DNA of 46,769 nt from Gemmatimonadota bacterium. Its GTDB lineage: Bacteria; Gemmatimonadota; Gemmatimonadetes; Gemmatimonadales; Gemmatimonadaceae. A model generated the notes under the pieces. That model worked only from the letters and a program-made list of their open reading frames with translations, was not told the DNA's origin and searched no databases. Where the stretch lies: the NCBI GenBank assembly GCA_028287345.1, contig JAQBPV010000308.1, forward strand, positions 1-46,769, given 5' to 3'. Numbering within the stretch: the first letter of the stretch is position 1; the number at the start of each line of letters is the position of its first letter. Shown here in pieces: positions 7,711 through 16,262 of the stretch. A program made the translations under genes and the position numbers.

Positions 7711-9966
7711 TCACGCCTCGTGCGCAAGTCGCGCATAGGTTCCTTCGGCGCGCTGCATGAGGTGATCGTGCGTGCCACGCTGAACTACCTGACCGCGGTT
7801 CAGTACGATGATCTCGTCGGCATCGCGAATCGTCGACAGGCGATGCGCGATGATGATGCACGTACATCCACGTTCACGCAGGCTGCCGGCGATGCGATGC
7901 TCGGTCACGGTGTCGAGCGCGCTCGTGGCCTCGTCGAGAATGAGCACGCGTGGGTTGGTCACCAGGGCTCGGGCGATCTCGAGCCGCTGTCGTTGGCCCC
8001 CGCTGAAGTTGGCTCCTCCCTCCGAGACGGCGCTGTCGTATCCGCCCTGTCGCGAGATGATGTCGTCATGAATGCAGGCGTCCTTTGCCGCGCGGATGAG
8101 CGTCGCGTCCGGCACCGTCGCGTCCCAGAGGGTGAGATTGTCACGCACCGTCCCTTCGAACAACGCGATCTCCTGATCGACCATCGCGATCGAATTGCGC
8201 AGGAGTGGCGTCGCGATCTCGGCATGCGGAGTACCGTCGAAGGAAATGCGCCCCGCCCACGGCGTGTACAGCGATGCCGCGAGCTTCGCGACTGTGGACT
8301 TCCCGCATCCCGAGGGGCCAACGAGCGCGACGCGCTCACCGGGCGCCAGGTGAAAGCTCAACTCACTCAGCAGCGCGGGCTCGAAACGCGAATAGCCGAA
8401 GGTGACGTCGCGAAAATCGACTTCGCCTCGAAGACGGCTGAAGGATTCGGCCGGCGCGATAGGATCGCCCGCATCCGCGAGCGAAGAGCCGCGATCGGCA
8501 CGGTAGCGCATCACGTCGTCGAGCCGGTGCATGTTGGCCTTCATCTGCTGCACCTGTGTCGCCAGCTGCACCAACCGCTCGATCGGCACGAGAAAGCCGA
8601 GCATCAGTGCCTGGAACGCGACGAGCTGGCCCATCGAGAGCTCGCCGCGGATGACATGCAGGGCACCGAGGCCGAGCACGAGTGCACTGGTCACAGCGGT
8701 GAGAAAAGGGGGCAGCGCGAGGAACATCTGCGTCGTGACGCCAAGCTCCTGCGTCGCGTTGACGAACTTTGCCTGATGACCCGCCCAGCGCGAGAACAGA
8801 TCCGTTTCACCGCCCGAGGCTTTCACGCTTTCGATGGACGAGAGGCCGCCGAGGATCGTCCCTGTCGCCTTGCCGTTCTCCTGGAGCAGGCGCTCGTTGC
8901 CGTCGGCGCGAACGCGATTGACACGCATCGTGACGGCGACGAGAAGCGCCACCGCCACCACGCCGATCAGCGCGAGCGGCCAATCGTAAACGAGCATCAA
9001 CAGCAGATAGAACACGACGAGCAACGCGTCGATCGTTGCAACGGCCAACCGCCCGCCGAGGAACACGGCGACGTCGTCGTTAAGGTGGACACGAGAGCTG
9101 ATGTCGCCGCCGTACCGCTGGGAGTAGAACTCGAGCGGGAGTCGCAGCACGTGCCACAGAAAGCGGCTCGACGACGTGACGGCGATCTTCGTCTCGAGGC
9201 GGAGGAGCGCGGCCTGCTGCAATACGGTCAAGCTGGCCTGGAGGACCACCGTCACGGCCATCGCGAGCAGCATCGGACGCAGCCAATCGTCCAACCGCGC
9301 GACGAGAATCTTGTCGACGAAGATTCCGGCGAAGATGGGAAGAAGCAATCCGGGAACGACGAGGGCGATGCCCACGAGCGCCGCAAAGAGGACGCCGCGC
9401 TCGGAGTGTCGCACCCGCCGGCGCAGCGCGGCGAGCAGACTTGGCCGACGGCCCGAACGCTTGAAGTCGGGGCCCGGCCGAAAGGTGAGTACCACGCCGG
9501 TAAACGCCTCGTCGAACTCCTGGTAGTTCACCTTCCGCGGCCCCGACGCGGGATCGTTCAGGTAGATCCACTGCGGCCCGAAGCCTTCGAGCACGACGAA
9601 GTGATTGAAGTTCCAGAAGACGATGCACGGAAGCTGCGTATCATAGATGTCCTCGAGCTCCACCCTGAAGCCTTTGGCCTCGAGGCCGAATCTCGCCGCT
9701 GCCTTCATCATGTTCAGCGCCTTGGAGCCATCGCGCGAAACACCGCACTCGACGCGAAGCTCCTCGAGCGGTACGATGCAGCCGAAATGCTCGAGAATGA
9801 TTCCCAGTGCCGCCGCACCGCACTCGACTGCCTCCATTTGCAGCACGGTCGGCGTGGCAACGCGACGCCGGTGTTTAGGAGGTGTCGATCGGAGCCAGCT
9901 CGCCGGCGGCGGTGCGGGCGCTGCGGCCTGTTCCGATGACGCGTCTGCGTCGGCGACTTCAGACAC
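7711..9966 (-). CDS. NHLM-type C39 peptidase / ABC transporter
   Basis: This 751-residue bifunctional exporter carries an N-terminal C39 cysteine peptidase with an intact triad. Cys49 is in MEAVECGAAALG, His122 in NFNHFVVLEG and Asp138 in NDPASG. Six membrane helices follow (about 165-440). The ATPase domain has GPSGCGKST, FSGGQRQRLEIARAL and VLILDEATSALD. The peptidase should remove leaders after the GG of both precursors while the core is moved across the inner membrane. GTG at 9966 overlaps the stop of the adaptor gene by 8 bases (GTGTCTGA), and the next ABC gene starts 2 bases after its end, so the three form one coupled export unit. No key residue is missing. Confidence 0.93.
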   Translation of the reverse strand: MSEVADADASSEQAAAPAPPPASWLRSTPPKHRRRVATPTVLQMEAVECGAAALGIILEHFGCIVPLEELRVECGVSRDGSKALNMMKAAARFGLEAKGFRVELEDIYDTQLPCIVFWNFNHFVVLEGFGPQWIYLNDPASGPRKVNYQEFDEAFTGVVLTFRPGPDFKRSGRRPSLLAALRRRVRHSERGVLFAALVGIALVVPGLLLPIFAGIFVDKILVARLDDWLRPMLLAMAVTVVLQASLTVLQQAALLRLETKIAVTSSSRFLWHVLRLPLEFYSQRYGGDISSRVHLNDDVAVFLGGRLAVATIDALLVVFYLLLMLVYDWPLALIGVVAVALLVAVTMRVNRVRADGNERLLQENGKATGTILGGLSSIESVKASGGETDLFSRWAGHQAKFVNATQELGVTTQMFLALPPFLTAVTSALVLGLGALHVIRGELSMGQLVAFQALMLGFLVPIERLVQLATQVQQMKANMHRLDDVMRYRADRGSSLADAGDPIAPAESFSRLRGEVDFRDVTFGYSRFEPALLSELSFHLAPGERVALVGPSGCGKSTVAKLAASLYTPWAGRISFDGTPHAEIATPLLRNSIAMVDQEIALFEGTVRDNLTLWDATVPDATLIRAAKDACIHDDIISRQGGYDSAVSEGGANFSGGQRQRLEIARALVTNPRVLILDEATSALDTVTEHRIAGSLRERGCTCIIIAHRLSTIRDADEIIVLNRGQVVQRGTHDHLMQRAEGTYARLAHEA

Positions 9967-11200
9967 CGAACCACTTCCGCAGTGCGGGGATCACGAGCGT
10001 GATCGGCGCCTGACTGCCCACCGTCACCTTGCCGGTAAGAATCGCGCCGCTGCCCAATTTCATATCCGGTCCCTTGCGCGTGGTCCACTGGAATCCTGTC
10101 GGCGTCGTCGCGTCGAGAAGGGGCTCGGTGTCCACCAGGTACGACGGGCCTGCCTCGCTGAAGCGCTGCACCAGATTCTCGTTGCGAAGGAACCGGTTCA
10201 TCGCGGTCGGACTCAGCGGCGCGGGAGACACGGAGCGCACGCGTCCGACGATGTAGCCGTGCTCCTCGGATCGAATGCCGTTGGGAAGGAGCTGCACGCG
10301 CATGCCCGGCGTGATGCGCTTCCCCTCCGAGGTGAACAACAACACTTGAAGCGGCGCTTTGGAAAACTCCACGTTGACGACCGTCTGGCCCGGAACGATG
10401 GCCTCGCCCTGACTGACGAGTTGTTCGACGACCACGCCGTCGTATGGGCTGCGCACCGCGCCATGATCCTGCAGTTGGCGCTGCATCAGCGCCAACTGTC
10501 CCTCGAGATCGCGAATCTGCGCGTCGAGCGCAAAGAGCTGCCGCACGGACTCGGTCTCGAGGGTGAGCTTGCGACTCGCGAGCTGCTCGCGCTGCACCTG
10601 CGCGCCCACGAGCTGGTCGCGCGCGTCCGCGCGTCGCGCGACGGTTCCTTGAAACACGTCCCCGGTGATGAGTCCAAGGTCGAGGGCGCGCTGCTCGGCG
10701 CGCACCCGCTCGTCGAGATAGGTGATGCGCGCCTGCACGTCCTGCACGGTTTGATCGAGGTGCAGGCGCTGCTGGTCGAGTGATGACAACTCGATCTGTG
10801 AGGCGCGATCGAGCCGCTTCGTGATGTCGGCCCGATTGCGCCGAGTCGCGTCGAGCTGCGACTGCAGGCGGCGGATCGACAGCTCGAGATCCGGCTGTCC
10901 CACCCGCGCGACGACGTCACCCTGCTTTACACTCGCACCGAGCGGTGCGAGCACCTCGAGCACCGCGCCCCCACCCATGCTTTGCACGCTGTACAAGCCA
11001 CCCTGGCGTACCAGCACGCCGCGCCCCATCACCGTATCCGGCAAACGCCCGACGATGCTCCATGCGATGCCGGCAGCGATGACCACAGTGATCGCAGCCA
11101 GCCCGATCCACGCCTTCATCGACGTGATTTCCATGAGCGTGTCGAGGCGCTCCGGATTTCGTAAGCGATCGAGCGCGTCAGCGCGAAAGATCTGACTCAT
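9959..11200 (-). CDS. HlyD-family periplasmic adaptor of the NHLM export system
   Basis: This 413-residue membrane fusion protein has a single N-terminal membrane helix at about 30-52 (AWIGLAAITVVIAAGIAW). A biotinyl-lipoyl half motif follows (GGGAVLEVLAPLGASVKQGDVVARV). A long coiled coil rich in Gln/Arg/Leu spans about 110-260. The second lipoyl half is VRSPYDGVVVEQLVSQGEAIVPGQ, followed by a C-terminal beta domain. It bridges the ABC pair to an outer-membrane channel, most likely the TolC-like protein encoded divergently 180 bases away. The coupled overlap with the C39-ABC gene supports the NHLM secretion-protein assignment. The ATG at 11200 has no clear ribosome binding site. Confidence 0.9.
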   Translation of the reverse strand: MSQIFRADALDRLRNPERLDTLMEITSMKAWIGLAAITVVIAAGIAWSIVGRLPDTVMGRGVLVRQGGLYSVQSMGGGAVLEVLAPLGASVKQGDVVARVGQPDLELSIRRLQSQLDATRRNRADITKRLDRASQIELSSLDQQRLHLDQTVQDVQARITYLDERVRAEQRALDLGLITGDVFQGTVARRADARDQLVGAQVQREQLASRKLTLETESVRQLFALDAQIRDLEGQLALMQRQLQDHGAVRSPYDGVVVEQLVSQGEAIVPGQTVVNVEFSKAPLQVLLFTSEGKRITPGMRVQLLPNGIRSEEHGYIVGRVRSVSPAPLSPTAMNRFLRNENLVQRFSEAGPSYLVDTEPLLDATTPTGFQWTTRKGPDMKLGSGAILTGKVTVGSQAPITLVIPALRKWFGV

Positions 11201-11380
11201 GCGAAACCGTGGTCATGTTCGTGAGCCCGGCGTCGGAGCGATGGCGCGAGCACTGGCGTTGACATCGGAGCGCCCGGCACGCTGAATTGGGAATCGCGAG
11301 AATATCGGCCGCGATGAAGACGCGCGCCAGTTGCGACTCGCGCATGCGTGCGCCCCCGTGCACTCCAACTCAGTCGTCCC

Positions 11381-12910
11381 ATGTCGAGTCTCTTCGTCGC
11401 CATGCTCACGGCGATCACCGCGCTTCCGGCACTGGCGCAGCGGCCCGCGCCAGCTGTCCCCGCCGCCGCACAAGAGACGGTGTTCGTCCACCTCGCTGAT
11501 CTCGCGGCGACGGCGTACAATCGCGAGGTGACTCTTCGTGCACGCGCCTATGACGTCGCGGCGGCGCGTGCGGAACTGCTCGATGCGAGAGCGGTATTCG
11601 ATCCCAGTCTGCAGATGCGCGCCGACGCCTCCGCGTCCGACGTCGCGTCGCTGACGACGGGCGGACGACTCGGGCAGCGTGTCGCCGGTCGCACGCTGAC
11701 CTCGGAGCTCGTGGGCAATACGCCGTGGAGCACGCAGTACGGCGTCTCGGTGCAGTCGGCGTATCGACGCCAGAACCCCGTGACCACGCAGCTCAATTCC
11801 AACGAGTACGACAATCTCGTCAGCTTCGGGCTGGTGCAGCCGCTGCTGCGCGGATTCGGCACCGCGGGTGGCCAGGCGCAGGTCAACGCGGCAAAGGTGA
11901 ACCTGCACTCCACCGAAGCGCAGTTTCGCCGATTCGCCGAGCTGACCATCGGCGAGATGGAACGCCTGTACTGGGTGCTCGCGCAGCGCCAGGAGGAGGA
12001 ATCGGTCGCGCAGGAGTCGTTGCGGCGGGCAGAGACCCTCCTGCGCCGCAACGTCGAGCTGCGCAAGCTGGACAAGGTAACCGAGAACGATCTCATCACT
12101 GCTCGCCTGGGTGTCGCGGAACGGCGCAATGCGCTCGTGCAGGCGGTGCAGAATCGCGACGATGCGGGCGAGACCCTGATCTTCTTCGCCTACGGTGAAC
12201 AAGCGCGCGACGAGCTTCGGCGCGGCGAGCGCGTAGTACGCGCAGCAGATCGTCCCACCGTGCCGGTCGACATCCCCTCCGCCACGCAGGCGGAGTCGCT
12301 GGCACTGTCGACGCGCAACGATCTGGCCGCCGCTCGGCTCACGCTCGAAAACGATCGGATTCTTCGGAGCCTGAGCCGCAACGCTCTGCTACCGGCACTG
12401 GACCTCACCGCGGGCTATTCCACGCTCGTCAACAACGCGTCGTCGCTCCGCTTCACCGCTGCGCGACTTGGCGACATCGAATCGAACGGGTGGAACATGG
12501 GACTCAGCGTGCACGTTCCGGTGGCCAACAGCAGCGCGCGGGCTGCCGTGCAGCTGCGAGACGCATTGTACGATCGGCAGGAGATCGCCATCACGGGGCT
12601 GGAGAACCAGGTGCGTGGCGAGGTGCGCCAGGCGGTGCGCGCGATCGAGACCGGCGGTCGCGTGCTCGCCTTGGCCGACACCGCCGTTGCCCTGGGCCGG
12701 CAACAGTACGCGATGGAAACACAACGACTCGAGCTCGGGCTGTCGGAGTCGTTTCGACTACTGCAGCAGGAAGAGCAGATCGCGCGCGCGCAGTTCGCGC
12801 AGATCGCAGCGCGCTACGGACTCGCGCAGGCAGTGACGCGCTATGAGATTGCCGTCGGTCGTGACATGCTGCGGAAGTATCAGCTCTCCGACGCGCCGTT
12901 CCATCACTGA
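11381..12910 (+). CDS. TolC-like outer-membrane efflux channel
   Basis: From the ATG at 11381 the product is 509 residues. It begins with a signal peptide (SSLFVAMLTAITALPALA) and then shows the two-fold repeated helical pattern of outer membrane efflux proteins. Visible repeat landmarks are VSFGLVQPLLRGFGTAGGQAQ, ENDLITARLGVAERRNALVQA, ALDLTAGYSTLVNN and EEQIARAQFAQIAARYGLAQA. It would form the trimeric outer-membrane exit for the NHLM peptide exporter, since it is divergent from the HlyD-like gene and inside the cluster. An earlier in-frame start at 11348 would put 11 extra residues, including Arg, before the signal peptide and is less likely. Its 3' end overlaps the convergent kinase gene tail-to-tail by 7 bases. 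Confidence 0.88.
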   Translation: MSSLFVAMLTAITALPALAQRPAPAVPAAAQETVFVHLADLAATAYNREVTLRARAYDVAAARAELLDARAVFDPSLQMRADASASDVASLTTGGRLGQRVAGRTLTSELVGNTPWSTQYGVSVQSAYRRQNPVTTQLNSNEYDNLVSFGLVQPLLRGFGTAGGQAQVNAAKVNLHSTEAQFRRFAELTIGEMERLYWVLAQRQEEESVAQESLRRAETLLRRNVELRKLDKVTENDLITARLGVAERRNALVQAVQNRDDAGETLIFFAYGEQARDELRRGERVVRAADRPTVPVDIPSATQAESLALSTRNDLAAARLTLENDRILRSLSRNALLPALDLTAGYSTLVNNASSLRFTAARLGDIESNGWNMGLSVHVPVANSSARAAVQLRDALYDRQEIAITGLENQVRGEVRQAVRAIETGGRVLALADTAVALGRQQYAMETQRLELGLSESFRLLQQEEQIARAQFAQIAARYGLAQAVTRYEIAVGRDMLRKYQLSDAPFHH

Positions 12911-14010
12911 GTCGCGGCTGGCTCGAGCGCCAACATCCGCCGGAACTGATCCGCATCGGATGGCCGCGTGTCCGGGCTCGCGGAAAGTGTCTGCGCGATG
13001 AGATCGGAAAACGATTGCGGCACAGCGGGATCGATCGACGACAGCGGTTCGGGAAGTGGCGACGGCAGGCGGCCCGCCACGCATTGGTACAACACCACGG
13101 CAAGCGAATACAGATCGGAGCGCACATCGACGGTGCCGGCGCGCAGCACCTCGGGTGGCACGTACGAGATCGCCTCCGGATCGTTCGCGGAGTGCGCCAG
13201 CGATCGAATGCGGTGCGCGGTGGCCGCCAGGCCAAAGTCGGCGACCTTGAGGAGACCACGCGAATCCAGCAGCAAGCTTTGCGGCCGGATGTCACGATGC
13301 AGCACGCCCTCCCGATGTGCTACGGTCAGCGCACGGCTCGCCTGCGCCGCGATCGCCATCGTCGCGGCAACGCCGAGCCGACCCTGCAACGAGAGCAGCT
13401 CGTTGAGCGGGATCGCCTCCACCAGCTCCATCGTCACGTAGTACACCGACCATTCGCCAAAATCGTACGTCCGCAGGATGTTGCGATGCGCGAGTCGGCG
13501 AACGATGCGCAGATCCGATTTGAACTGCGCCACGCCACCCGAATCACCAGCGAACGCGCCCGCGCCGAGCGTCTTCAGGAGTACGAGCTCGCCGAGCTCC
13601 CGGTCGCGAACCTTGTACGCGCTGCGCACGTCGCTTCGTCCGAGCAGCTCGATGATCTCGTATCGATCGGCAAAGAGCTGTCCCGCCGTCAACGAGCTGT
13701 CATCTCCGCCCTCGTTGCCCCGAGCGGTGGCAGGCCGGCGCGTCGTGGCCACACGCGCGAGATCGTCGTCCGAGAGCGACGGCACCTGCGCGCTCCGATC
13801 GATCAGTGCGGCAACGGCCGCGGCGAGCTCCGCGAGTGGTCCGCGTTCCGTGAGCGTGATCGCCGACCGTGGACGACCACGTGCCGCATCGCGCGCGGCT
13901 GTGGTGATCTCGTCGATCGCGCGTTGCCAGCGACGTCTGCGGCGCAGCTCAGCGTACACCGCCAGTGTCGACGCCATCACGCCACCCGCGGCAACGATTG
14001 CGCTGTTCAC
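12904..14010 (-). CDS. Degenerate Ser/Thr kinase-like protein inside the RiPP cluster
   Basis: From GTG at 14010 the product is 368 residues. A short N-terminal hydrophobic segment (NSAIVAAGGVMASTLAVYA) is followed by a kinase domain from about 130. The ATP lysine region (VLLKTL), HRD and DFG (VADFGLA) are present. The glycine loop reads LGRSDVRSAYK instead of GxGxxG. The catalytic loop is HRDIRPQS, where HRDxKPxN is expected, so the Lys is Arg and the metal-binding Asn is Ser. Activity may be weak or absent. The GTG overlaps the stop of the receiver-like gene by 4 bases, so the two are made together. Their position between the exporter and tailoring genes suggests a role in controlling the cluster, but nothing in the sequence proves it. 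Confidence 0.8.
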   Translation of the reverse strand: MNSAIVAAGGVMASTLAVYAELRRRRRWQRAIDEITTAARDAARGRPRSAITLTERGPLAELAAAVAALIDRSAQVPSLSDDDLARVATTRRPATARGNEGGDDSSLTAGQLFADRYEIIELLGRSDVRSAYKVRDRELGELVLLKTLGAGAFAGDSGGVAQFKSDLRIVRRLAHRNILRTYDFGEWSVYYVTMELVEAIPLNELLSLQGRLGVAATMAIAAQASRALTVAHREGVLHRDIRPQSLLLDSRGLLKVADFGLAATAHRIRSLAHSANDPEAISYVPPEVLRAGTVDVRSDLYSLAVVLYQCVAGRLPSPLPEPLSSIDPAVPQSFSDLIAQTLSASPDTRPSDADQFRRMLALEPAATQ

Positions 14011-14843
14011 GGTTCCTCGACGCGCCCCTGCTGCGCGCGCGCGGCCGCAACCTTCGCGCGGAGATCCTCGATCTGCTTCGTGTCGATGACCACCGACGCG
14101 CCATCCCACGGCGTAGACTTTGGCGGCTCCGCAGGTGCGTGACGCGAGGCGAGCATGTCGAACACGCGAAGCACGGGAGCGAGCACGTCATCGGCCGTCG
14201 ACGTCTGCAGACTTCCCGCGCGATAGCGGCCGCCCTCCACTTCCGCGGCCGCGCGAATGAGGCTCTCGAGGCGACGGGCGCGCTGGGCTTCACCATGTCG
14301 CAGCCGATGCACCTCGAATGCGGCACGCACCCGAGCGGCAAGCAATGCGGGATGACTCGGCAGCAAGACGAAGTCATTCCCACCGCGTGCCACGAACTGT
14401 GCGGCGATCGCCGGATTGGACGCGTCGACGAGCAGCATGAGCGGCACATCGTGCGCGCGCGCTTCCCGCTCGAGCCCCACGATTTCATCCAACCCGCCTG
14501 CCCCCAGCACGCTGGCGTCGAGCAGGACGACGTCGACGTCACCATGGGCCAGCTTCGGCATCGCCCCGAGCACCGTAGTGACCACCTCGACGGAACATCC
14601 CTGTCGCGTGAGCGCATCGCGAACGGAGGAGCGCTGGCTCGCCGACCCGTCGATGAGCAACAGGCGTGGCGTGCTCGGAAAGACGATCCTCACACTCTCA
14701 CTCGGTGCCGAGAGTCCTGCCGCGCGTGGACCAGCCGCGTCGACGTCGTCAGCCGCAGCAGCTGCGAACGAGATAGGTTTGCGGCCAGTGATTGCACCGA
14801 CGAGTCGCGACCAGAAGCTGGAGGACTCCGTGGGGGTTGCCAT
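14007..14843 (-). CDS. Degenerate receiver-domain (REC-like) protein
   Basis: This 278-residue protein has a receiver-like fold at about 58-180. Strand 1 is RLLLIDGSASQRSSVRDAL, the phospho-acceptor strand is VDVVLLDAS with Asp109, and strand 4 is PLMLLVDAS. The acidic pair is reduced to one Asp (Asp65). The conserved Thr/Ser after strand 4 is Asp. The Lys before Pro at the end of strand 5 is missing (FVLLPSHP). Phosphorylation is therefore doubtful. The C-terminal 90 residues are Arg/Ala-rich helix with no DNA-binding motif that I recognise. The ATG at 14843 has GGAG five bases upstream in the message, which favours it over the ATG four codons earlier. It is coupled to the following kinase-like gene. 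Confidence 0.7.
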   Translation of the reverse strand: MATPTESSSFWSRLVGAITGRKPISFAAAAADDVDAAGPRAAGLSAPSESVRIVFPSTPRLLLIDGSASQRSSVRDALTRQGCSVEVVTTVLGAMPKLAHGDVDVVLLDASVLGAGGLDEIVGLEREARAHDVPLMLLVDASNPAIAAQFVARGGNDFVLLPSHPALLAARVRAAFEVHRLRHGEAQRARRLESLIRAAAEVEGGRYRAGSLQTSTADDVLAPVLRVFDMLASRHAPAEPPKSTPWDGASVVIDTKQIEDLRAKVAAARAQQGRVEEP

Positions 14844-14908
14844 GCACGTCTCCATTCGCGCCTTCCATGCGGCGGCTGCCGCTGTCTCGGTGGAGAGGGT
14901 AGCGCGGC

Positions 14909-16171
14909 ATGCCCATGCCCCGCAAGCGCCGGATGCTCGGTTCGCCGACGGTGAGTGATCCGGTGCTACACGACGTCGTGATCGCGGGGGCCGGACCGGC
15001 GGGTCTCGCCGCGGCGGCGGCGCTCCGCGGATACGACGTCCTCATCCTCGAGCGAGAGACACACGAAGGCGGACGGGTTGCGACCATCGAGCGCGCCGGA
15101 ATGCGGATCGACCTGGGCGCATGCTTTGCATTCCGGCCGGAGCTCTTGCCCATTGAGGTTCGGGGTCGGATCCCGCGTCTCATCGAGGAGCGTGATCCGA
15201 TCGAGCTCCGTTTCGAGGCTCGGCGCGCGCGCGAAGATACGCCGCTGGAGTGCGTCGAGGCGATCGTTCCCGAGAACACGGAGGCCATCCGGCGCTTCGG
15301 GCAGACAGGACACCTTGGTGCTCTGGGCGCTTCGAGCCCGGTCCTGCATGCTCTCTTCTCGACGATCCACCCTGGACGGATCGACGACTACGATGCGGCG
15401 CGGCGAAGAGACGCGCTCGCCCATTGGCACCCACACCATTGGGAGTCGGGCAACGGCCTGCTGACAGCGAGTCTCCGGATGGCGTCCGACGCGACGCTGG
15501 TCTGCGATGCCGAGGTGACGTCGATCGACGAGCGCGGAGAGAGGGTCCGCGTTTCATTCCGGCAAGGGCAGAACACGTCGATCGCCGATGCTCGCGTCCT
15601 CATCATCGCCACGCCTGCCGACGTTGCGCTGGGCTTGACCCAGGGTGGACTCGACACGCCCGCGCGAAGGGTGCTCGAACGAACTCGTTACGGGCGTTAC
15701 ACCGTGGTCGCCTTCGCGATTGAGGACGCGCGATGCGTCGCCCGCTTTCGATTCCTTTACGACGTTGGCGCGCCGACGATGTCATTCGCGATGCAGCAAC
15801 GATCGGCCGATCGGACCCGGGCGGCGCTTCTGTGCTACTTCAACGACGAAGGAACCGCCGCGCTGGATGGGATCGATGATGCCGGGGTCATCGAGCAGGC
15901 ACGATGGAGCTTGATCAACGCCGACGTGGCGCCGGAGCACGCGTTCGCTCATGCGCATGTTGACCTGCGCCGCTGGCGCATCGGCGGCACGATCCTGTCC
16001 AGCGAGCTCCTGTCCGCCGCGCGAAGTGCATCGCCACGGGTGGGCGCTCGCGTGGTCCTGGCGGGAGACTACATCGCGATGACTGAGGGCTGGGGTTACG
16101 GGCTGCACGACGCGGTCACTTCGGGCAACCGCGCCGCGGCAATCGCACGGGACATCCTGGCAGGTGCTTGA
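14909..16171 (+). CDS. Flavin amine-oxidase/phytoene-desaturase-like oxidoreductase
   Basis: This 420-residue FAD protein has an N-terminal Rossmann motif DVVIAGAGPAGLAAAAAL (GxGxxG at 27-32), an E (LILERE) for ribose and GGRVATIERAGMRIDLGA, as in flavin-containing amine oxidoreductases. At the C-terminus VVLAGDYIAMTEGWGYGLHD followed by SGNRAA is the second FAD-contact motif of that family. The first gene of the plus-strand tailoring block, it starts 65 bases from the divergent receiver-like gene. A purine-rich GGAGAGGG precedes the ATG at 14909; a GTG at 14951 is an alternative. The substrate is unknown. Oxidation or desaturation of the peptide or an attached group is the simplest inference from context. 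Confidence 0.82.
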   Translation: MPMPRKRRMLGSPTVSDPVLHDVVIAGAGPAGLAAAAALRGYDVLILERETHEGGRVATIERAGMRIDLGACFAFRPELLPIEVRGRIPRLIEERDPIELRFEARRAREDTPLECVEAIVPENTEAIRRFGQTGHLGALGASSPVLHALFSTIHPGRIDDYDAARRRDALAHWHPHHWESGNGLLTASLRMASDATLVCDAEVTSIDERGERVRVSFRQGQNTSIADARVLIIATPADVALGLTQGGLDTPARRVLERTRYGRYTVVAFAIEDARCVARFRFLYDVGAPTMSFAMQQRSADRTRAALLCYFNDEGTAALDGIDDAGVIEQARWSLINADVAPEHAFAHAHVDLRRWRIGGTILSSELLSAARSASPRVGARVVLAGDYIAMTEGWGYGLHDAVTSGNRAAAIARDILAGA

Positions 16172-16249
16172 GTTTTCTGTGGCGGTTTTTCGCCGACGCT
16201 GATATGATTGCCAGGCGATTCGTTGCAGTGTCTGACTCCGTCCATCGTA

Positions 16250-16255
16250 AAGGAG
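16250..16255 (+). promoter_or_regulatory. Strong ribosome binding site of precursor 2
   Basis: AAGGAG, within AAAGGAGAT, lies 7 bases before the ATG at 16263. It is the best Shine-Dalgarno sequence in the cluster, fitting a highly translated precursor. Confidence 0.8.
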
Positions 16256-16262
16256 ATCGGCA

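Noticed and set aside
7663..9939. 758-codon open frame on the plus strand opposite the C39-ABC gene
   Set aside because: It is the antisense shadow of a gene with intact peptidase and ATPase motifs. Its translation is Arg/His/Gln-rich with no domain.
16168..16208. Promoter for precursor 2 (TTGAGT and TATGAT)
   Set aside because: The two boxes are 29 bases apart, too far for a standard promoter; no good -35 lies at the right distance from TATGAT.
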